From Laburnicola sp. R22_1 (Eukaryota > Ascomycota > Dothideomycetes > Pleosporales > Didymosphaeriaceae), in NCBI GenBank assembly GCA_014281115.1, contig JACONQ010000002.1:1984001-2048000 (forward strand): a stretch of 64,000 nt of DNA, written 5' to 3'. Below, piece by piece: positions 57,607 through 64,000 of this stretch (position 1 is its first letter; every line of letters begins with the position of its first letter). Made by a program: the position numbers and the translations under genes. The notes under the pieces are model-generated. The model was not told the DNA's origin. It made no database searches and was given only the letters and a program-made list of their open reading frames with translations.

Positions 57607-58672
57607 TATGGAGAACAACACCACAATTAATCGCGGCCTTAATTAGGGCGTCCCTAGGCGCTTAATACACATAATAAGCGTGTACTCTATTAAGAGGCAC
57701 AAAAAAACCTAAGGATTAAATACCCAGCCCTCCTCTATAAGGCCTCCCTTCCCCGCATCTCTCAAACAACTGCATATCACGCATTAAAGGCAGAAAGCCT
57801 AACTAACTTCTAGGCAGCGTAGAAGCCCAAGATCACTCGCGCAGTAGCCTAGGAAAGGCGTTAATTCAAACAGGAATATCGTAATTAGGATTAGCGCGGA
57901 CAGCCCTTCTAGTTCTCAGATAAGTACTCTATTCAAAGACGCTCTAGCAGCACATCTACATGGGTTTTTCGCCTCCCACACAAGAAATGGAGATATGAGA
58001 TGATTGAGGAGACAGTTATATTAAGATCTCGCGCGGCAATAGTGTGGGCGAGTATCTAGCTTAATTAGAGAGGGCGGGTTCGGCGGAGTCTCTTAGTAAT
58101 CATGCCCAGGGACCTAGCAGCTTGTCGCAAAGGATACAGCGCATAGAGTTATATTAAAGCTCTACGCAAAGGACTCCTCTGTAATTATTACGCAGGAGAT
58201 ATCTATATGCACGACAACGCGCCCATCCACAGGGCGCGACAGTCGCTTAATTTTTTAGCGGAACACGGCATACAACTAATCAAGTGGCCGCGTTATTCCC
58301 CCAATATTAACCCCATTAAACATCTCTAGTGGTCCCTTAAGAGAGAACTCCATAAGCGTTACCCTAATATGGGCGACCTTAGTGATGGTAATAAGGACTT
58401 TGAGACCTTCTGCGCGGCGTTAAAAGATTGCTGGCGTAGGATCCCTAATTCGCTAATTCGCAAGCTTATACTTAGTATGCCGCGCCGCCTACTTGCTTTC
58501 TGGCGTGCGCGCGGGTATTAAACAAAATATTGATTAAATAATTATCTCTATATCAATTATCAACTCTCCGGGAGCGATATTAGGGGTGCTGGAGCGCTCT
58601 GCGCGACGGGGTGGTGATGATGGCGGACCTCGCTTACCCCTGCGGGGAACAGACTTTTGGCTTAGTACTGTA

Positions 58673-59299
58673 TTACTACTAACGCTCTGCCTAAGAGCTG
58701 CAAAAACTTAGGCCATAACGTTGAAGCTAATACGTGCGTCCAAGAGAGGAATTACTTCCTAGGAGTCAGCCTAAGAGACTATTAGGGTGCGAGAGACTTA
58801 CACAGAGATAAGAAGATGATAAATGCGCTAATAGAGGGCTTTTTAGGCACTAGTAGAAGGTCGAAACTACTAAAGCCTACACTATTATTACCTTAATAAG
58901 GAGGCTTGCCGCCGCCGCCACTACTACTAAAACTAAGGCGGCCAGATGCGTAGGCGCCTAGGGCATAGTTAATCTAAAGACAGAGAGGTATAATAAGGCA
59001 GGCTAAGTAAAGGCTTAAGAATAGTTTAGAGTTTAGAAGGATAAGAAGCTAAACTATAAAAAAATTATAAAAGTGCAAAGAGTAAGTAAAATGGGCGGGT
59101 TAGTAATAAAAATAGGTGGGCGTTTATAGGCTGTTGTTAAAGGTTACACAAAGCTAGGTAATTAGTAAAGCTTACTATTAAAGGCGGGCCTAACCTCTAC
59201 GTACTAACAGAAGACGCTATAGAATATTTAAAGTGTTTTCTAGAAGGGTGTTTAGCATAAAGCTTAATAGGGCCAAGCTTCTATAGGTAGGAAGGTATA
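58673..59299. other. Last part of the LTR retrotransposon before its 3' LTR
   Basis: This continues the unexplained 3' extension. It contains a GC-rich patch with GCCGCCGCC near 58910. The purine-rich run AGGTAGGAAGG just before 59300 is the best candidate for the polypurine tract. No gene recognised. Confidence 0.5.
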
Positions 59300-59444
59300 T
59301 AGTAGAATAAACTCCACTACACAGGTCACGTAATAAGCCGGTGCCTACTTAGCTCTTAAGAATTTAATAGGCGGTTTTTTTCTTCTAGCACACATAACTT
59401 AATCTATCTTTCTACTAAATCTTAATTAGAACTAGGTTCTCCCA
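59300..59444 (+). repeat. 3' LTR (145 bp)
   Basis: Begins TAGTAGAATAAAC (TG mutated to TA) and ends GGTTCTCCCA, followed by the target duplication TACTA. It retains more C and G than the 5' LTR at several positions (CTCCACTAC versus CTTTACTAC). Confidence 0.9.
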
Positions 59445-59555
59445 TACTACTATATACTAGGTGCTAGATTTTAGTGCCTTTTATTTTACTCCTCTTTATA
59501 TATAGTGCGGATTTAATCTTAGTTAGAATCTTAATATAACGAAGATCTTTAATAT

Positions 59556-60718
59556 TTATAAACACAATCCTAACTAATTTATTATTAACTTTTAACTATT
59601 AGTAAGTACTAGGTAAGTAGTGTTAATATATTTATACTATACTAGTGTGCATATATTTCTAATTTATATTATAATTCTTAGTAATAAGTAGAATTTTATA
59701 TTCTTATTATACGCGAAATTTTTATTACTAACCCTATTCTAATATTATAATATCTCTAGAGCCACCTTATAGTATAGCTTGCTTAACCCTCTTTGCGTAT
59801 TATATAATTTTTTTTTAAGATAGTTATTAGTGTATTATAGTATAGGCGAGCATAGTAAGTATATCTTTTATATTATTACCCTTATTAACTAAAACTACTA
59901 GCTATATATTTATGCTGCGCTCTTTTAGCGTATAGGCTTAGTTAGAAATAAGGCTCTATAACTTAAGTAGGATAGATATATTCTTAATAACACTCTAGAA
60001 GCGCTACTTCTAATATATAGCTCTATTAAAAGGTTTGTAGTCATAGGCTATAGCTACTTTCTTTATCTTATTTCTTAATTTTAGGTATATAATACTCTTA
60101 TAGGAGAGCTTACCTATACTATCTATTTTGCGTAATATTAGTTTAACATTCTTTAGTTTTTAGATAAGACACTTTAAGTGTATATATACTACTAGGTTAG
60201 GGAGTTATTTATTATAACTATTAAAGATAATAACTAGGATATTATTAAAACGAATAGGAGGCTCTTTCCTAATTAGTATAGGTATGTCTTAGATATAGCG
60301 CTAGCGCTTTAGAATAGGTATATATATGTTCTGCCTACTACTAATTATAGTTTATTTCTTTAATTTTTGTAATTTTTGTCTACTATCTATATTATCTCCT
60401 ACCTTAAATCTAAACTATAACTAATATTTATCTAAGGCCGCGTTCTATAGGATATTAAAAACTATATTTATAAAATCTATATTAGTAACAACTTTGCACT
60501 CTAGAAAGTCTTAAATATGCTTAAATATTGTTTACTTAATATTTATAATATTGGGTGGTTTGTCTAGCTATAGGTAATTAAAATTTACCTAGTTGTTGTT
60601 TATTATATCTTATATAATAATATTTTTTATATTATAGAATATAGTTATATTATAGTTAAATAGTCTAGCTAGGTAGTGTACTATTATACTGCTAGGATTA
60701 GAGTCTTATATTTTTTTA
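59556..60718 (-). repeat. Dispersed repeat R2, copy B
   Basis: Matches 33330-34530. Similarity ends at about GAGTCTTATATTTTT (60718), after which unrelated DNA follows. The starting sequence TTTATAAACA is shared with the right border of R1 copy 2 (42704-42713). Confidence 0.55.
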
Positions 60719-62640
60719 GAAAGCAGTAATACGCTGCGCGTCTAGCGTATAGATAGTAAATAGGTAGTCTTATAGATTATTTATTAGGCTATTTATTATA
60801 AGTAGTAAAAGGCGTTATAGGTAGTTATATATAGAAAATAGAAGGTAGTAGCGCTACTTAAAGGTAGTAAGTGTAAGAGAGTTTACAAATAGTTATTAGT
60901 ATTAAAAGTGCTTATAGGCAACTTACTATTACTTAATAACTATACGCGGCGCAAATGGGCGCATTTACGCTGCGTATAGATATTAAGTATAAAATAGATT
61001 TACCTTTATCTTATCTAAACTGCTATTATAGTGTATATAATAAGTTAGTATAATTTATAGTAAAAACTAAACATTTACGTATATATATAGAATAGTAAAA
61101 GTATTCGCTAGGCCTATATTTAGGCCTATAGCTTATTTATATTAGATGGCTAACTCTCTAGTATATTTATCTCTACTAATAATAATACTTACTTAAATAG
61201 GAGTATCTCCTTCTCTATATATTCTTTAATAATATTAGCAAATATCTAACTAGAATACTTAAAAGATATATACTAACGCTTATTAGGAAGAGAAATATTA
61301 CAGACCTTTTAGTATACAGTATAACACTATAAGGGAAAGCTATAGGTATGCTAAAAACGCATACTAACACGTATAGTTATTATATATAGTACCCTCTCTT
61401 TATAGTTAGTATAATAAAAAAGGTCGCGCAAGTATAGCTAAAGCTTACACCTAAATCCTAAAATCTAATAATACTAAGTGTACTTAAGTTTACTATCTAG
61501 TCTAATAAGAATATAGCGCTTTATTAATTAGCTATTATTATGAATAATAACTACCTATGCAAATAAGCTATTTACCTAGTTAACCTAGTATGGCTTAGAG
61601 ATATAAAATAGTAAGTGGCCTAGAAGGTTATAGGTAACTATATAGGTAGCTAGATAAGTAACGTTATTACTATAATTGTTCTAGGTCTTAGAAGCAGTAA
61701 ATTCCATATTTCTCTTTAATACTACACGAATAGAGTAAGTAGAATTTAGATAGTTGGGTGTATATAACTATTATAAGTACTAATAATTTAGCCGCGTACT
61801 TTTCTAGTAAGCGAATAAAGTATTTAGAAAACTATTTAATTAAACATAATTATTTTTAATACTTTAAGTATATATACTATTAACTATAGGCCGCTAATTA
61901 TAGGATAGTAGACTAATATAAAATAATAATAATATATTGTGTTAGTTTGCGTTGGCCCTAGCACAGCGAATTCTTAGCACAACTAGATATTATTAAAAAT
62001 GCTAAAAGTAGTATATAAACTAATATAACCCACACTAAATAAGTGCGTACTATATAGCGTGTTTTAATAGTACACAGAGCACTATATATAAGTATAAAAT
62101 TAATATTTAGCTGCTAGTGCGTGTGTGGCCACATATTAAAGACCTAGTCTAGGCTAATTACGTACTAGATACAATGCGCAAAGGCTAAATAATAAATAGT
62201 ATATTATTAGCAGTGTATATAATAAACTATAGTAATAGGTTATAGAGTTAGTATAATTATAAGGACTATATAAATAGTCCCACGCTGCCCACACCTAATA
62301 TAACCTAAGAGAGTGTACTATTAGATATTATACTACGCAACAACTATATAAATTATAGTGGTAATAGCAATAGCGAGGTGGAGATTAATAATAATAGCAA
62401 TACTAAGAAGTATAGGCTAGAGATCTATAATATAGCCTTAATATATAGGGATAGTATAGAGAATAACTATAGTACAAATAATAATTAATTAATAACCTTA
62501 GCTTTCTTACACGCGGTAAGTATGTTAGTTATAAGTAGTTGCTAGACTTTTAAGGACGTTACTAGTTAATAAGCCGGCACTCCTATATACAGTTTATTCT
62601 AATAGCGGCAACGTAGATACTATTTCTAACACACTTTATA
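60719..62640. other. AT-rich DNA upstream of the Plavaka relic
   Basis: No clear coding relic is recognised. It may include the 5' part of the Plavaka element, but no end could be located. CGCGGCGCAAATGGGCGC near 60947 is a small GC-rich island. Confidence 0.4.
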
Positions 62641-62649
62641 ATGCCGCGT

Positions 62650-64000
62650 TTATACTAATAGTAAGTTATAGTAATAGTCTATACGCGCTCTTTAAAAATA
62701 AGACAAGTTATGCCTTTATTAAGTAGCTATATAATATTTAGTGTATAAAAGGAGACGTTAACTTTTTATTTACTAATAAGCACTTATTAATATTTTTGTC
62801 CTATATATAATTTTAAAATGCTAAATAGTGGCACACATTACTAGATAATATTAAAATAGGTATTATAGGTTATAAATAGGAAGAACACACTATATTTCTG
62901 CCTAATAGTAACTAGTTGCCTAATAGAGCATATAATATAGGAGATAGTTAACTCCTCTAATAGGATATACTTAGTGTTATTAAGTTCTAGATTAGCTTTA
63001 AACTAATTAAAGAATATATAACTTATACCTCTAAGTAAATACTAAAGAAGATAACTAATAGAGATAGCAACTCCTATAAGATAAGAATATATATAGATCT
63101 ATGGAACTCTAACTAGTAGTAGACTATATAGACTAAACTACTAGAAGACTTTACTATTATACTAATTATAATTAGAGTTAATAAGACACAACTAAGTAAC
63201 CATTATAGTAACTAGACAGCGTGGCTAGTGTATATATTAATTGGCAACCTAGATATACGCATTTAATAATTAAGAAAGGTCCTAGGTAATATACTTATAG
63301 CAATGCTACTAATTATTAAGTAGTATAATAGAGACATTACTATAAATGTGTACTATAAGGTAATAGTAAAAGTGTTAGATTGTAAGTGCTCTTATAAAAC
63401 TATATTACGCTATTTAACTATTGCTAACTTAGCCATTAAGTTTATTAGTTAAATAGGCATACGTATAAGATGTACAGATAGGTTTAAGAGAATATGCTAT
63501 TTAATTATATATAGTATTATAGTAGACTATAAGAAGCAGGTAATAATTATAAGAGTAAAAATAAGACAGCACTATATAGTATATTAAATACACCCCTAAA
63601 TGCAAAATATAATAGTGTATACTAACTACACTAATAAGATATTAGTAGAATACGCGCTATATTGCTCGTATAATAGTACTATAGGTATAATTAGGAGAAT
63701 AAAATAGACTAGTATTTGGAGTTCTTACCTAGAGTATGTGCACTAGATTAGGAACTTTGCGTAAAAGTTCCTATTTATAAACATATATATGGCTCTTATG
63801 CTAGACCTTTTATATTAACTCTATAAATAACTTATAAAGTATACTATTAAGTAGCTAATAGATCTAGTTAACTTGATATATAGTAACTTAAGGGTACAAT
63901 ATATAATATTAGAGACAAGTCGGATTAATAAGTATTACTAGAAGGTGCCTTACTTTCTAGGCCTAAAAGTCTTTAACTATATACTAGTTAGTTAAATATT
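62650..64000 (+). pseudogene. Decayed Plavaka-type transposase, runs off the right edge
   Basis: One frame can be followed from about 62650 to at least 63600 with only TAA/TAG interruptions. CIKGDVNFLF near 62742 corresponds to the 'SxGDIDxFL' segment. IIIRVNKTQLS at 63168-63200 corresponds to 'ASDKTQLT'. VYILIGNLDIRI near 63229 corresponds to 'VYLTIGNL'. CTDRFKRICYLIIYSIIVDY at 63471-63530 corresponds to 'CxDGxxRxCYPxxxxxxxDY'. KIRQHYIVY near 63561 corresponds to 'KSGQHCTIC'. This order is characteristic of Plavaka transposases of fungi, distant relatives of CACTA. The element's ends are not seen. Confidence 0.8.

Larger units (their letters stand above)
55564..58521 (+). pseudogene. Tc1/mariner DD34E-type transposase, interrupted and RIP-mutated
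   Basis: Joining 55564-55733 to 57609-58521 gives one frame of 361 codons with no frameshift, interrupted only by TAG/TAA-type stops. The N-terminal helix-turn-helix part reads IIAKCKAGALLQELAKEFNY. After the insertion, FSDKYSIQRRSSSTSTWVF holds the first catalytic Asp. MHDNAPIHRARQSLNF holds the second. YSPNINPIKHL should end the triad with Glu but has Lys (GAA to AAA). MPRRLLAFWRARGY closes the protein. The sequence is typical of fungal Ant1-like transposases. It is dead three ways: insertion, stops and loss of the catalytic Glu. Confidence 0.92.
55472..58670 (+). mobile_element. Tc1/mariner (Ant1-like) transposon, split by a pogo element
   Basis: Ends CAGTGCCAAGCCAAAAGTCT and the inverse AGACTTTTGGCTTAGTACTG, about 28 bp of inverted repeat, flanked by TA at 55470-55471 and 58671-58672. 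Without the pogo insertion it is 1324 bp, a normal size for the superfamily. It lies in the 3' part of the LTR retrotransposon. It is much less eroded than its host. Confidence 0.93.
43855..59444 (+). mobile_element. Ty3/Gypsy LTR retrotransposon with 145-bp LTRs, carrying nested insertions
   Basis: LTRs at 43855-43999 and 59300-59444, both exactly 145 bp, with a 5-bp target duplication TACTA (43850-43854 and 59445-59449). Total 15,590 bp; without the mariner insertion (3199 bp plus TA) the element would be about 12.4 kb. Order on the + strand is leader with VNTR, gag region, protease, RT, RNase H, integrase, pol C-terminus, then about 4 kb of unexplained 3' sequence. The gene order PR-RT-RH-IN and the RT/IN sequences are Ty3/Gypsy. 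The right LTR has lost the G of its terminal TG. Confidence 0.9.
43402..59558. repeat. Dispersed repeat X, copy 2 (split by an LTR retrotransposon)
   Basis: The parts 43402-43854 and 59450-59558 belong together: they match the two halves of copy 1 (17384-18817) around its continuous stretch ATTACTACTACTATGTACTAGG near 18717. Everything between is the retrotransposon and its own insertions. X ends at about GATCTTTAATA (59558), where R2 copy B starts. Confidence 0.6.

Overview
The window reads as nuclear DNA from a filamentous ascomycete (Pezizomycotina; Dothideomycetes is likely but not proven). The evidence is short spliceosomal introns (47 and 56 bp), fungal gene families (Rtf2, a mitochondrial PPR protein, an NmrA-like reductase), fungal transposons (pogo/Fot1, an Ant1-like Tc1/mariner, Ty3/Gypsy, Plavaka), and a sharp split between a base-balanced gene block and an AT/TA-rich repeat block. 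Old coding regions in the repeat block are full of C-to-T and G-to-A changes, including CAA/CAG to TAA/TAG stops. This is the pattern left by repeat-induced point mutation (RIP).

Bases 1-11,720 hold genes, all on the + strand. They are the 3' end of an unidentified protein gene (1-426), a two-exon mitochondrial PPR protein (3749-5982) behind a pair of CACGTG boxes, a two-exon Rtf2 homologue (6361-7358), and a single-exon NmrA-like NAD(P)-binding protein (10806-11720). Two stretches of about 3.3 kb between them show no convincing gene. One contains a 40-bp minisatellite (7954-8193). The genes look like independent housekeeping or accessory units, not a cluster.

From about 11.75 kb to the end I find no intact gene. 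A 703-bp near-perfect palindrome with TA duplications (11983-12685) sits at the border. It is followed by a decayed pogo/Fot1 element (12814-14684) and unclassified AT-rich DNA. Next come two inverted copies of a 0.94-kb TIR element (17580-18529 and 19286-20222). Two copies of an unclassified 5.5-kb element, called R1 here, have terminal arrays of regularly spaced short palindromes. R1 copy 1 (20.5-33.3 kb) is split by a 7.27-kb Ty3/Gypsy element with 278-bp LTRs (25051-32315). R1 copy 2 (35.2-42.7 kb) is split by a second pogo family (39636-41498).

The last third is a nest. A dispersed repeat X (from 43.4 kb) is split by an LTR retrotransposon with 145-bp LTRs (43855-59444). That element is split by a Tc1/mariner element (55472-58670), which is split by a second copy of the first pogo family (55734-57606). 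All three inner insertions have exact target-site duplications, and the mariner reading frame rejoins perfectly when the pogo element is removed. A second shared repeat (R2) and a RIP-decayed Plavaka transposase running off the right edge complete the window.

All coordinates, spacings and translations were read by hand. Family assignments rest on recognisable motifs, not on database searches.
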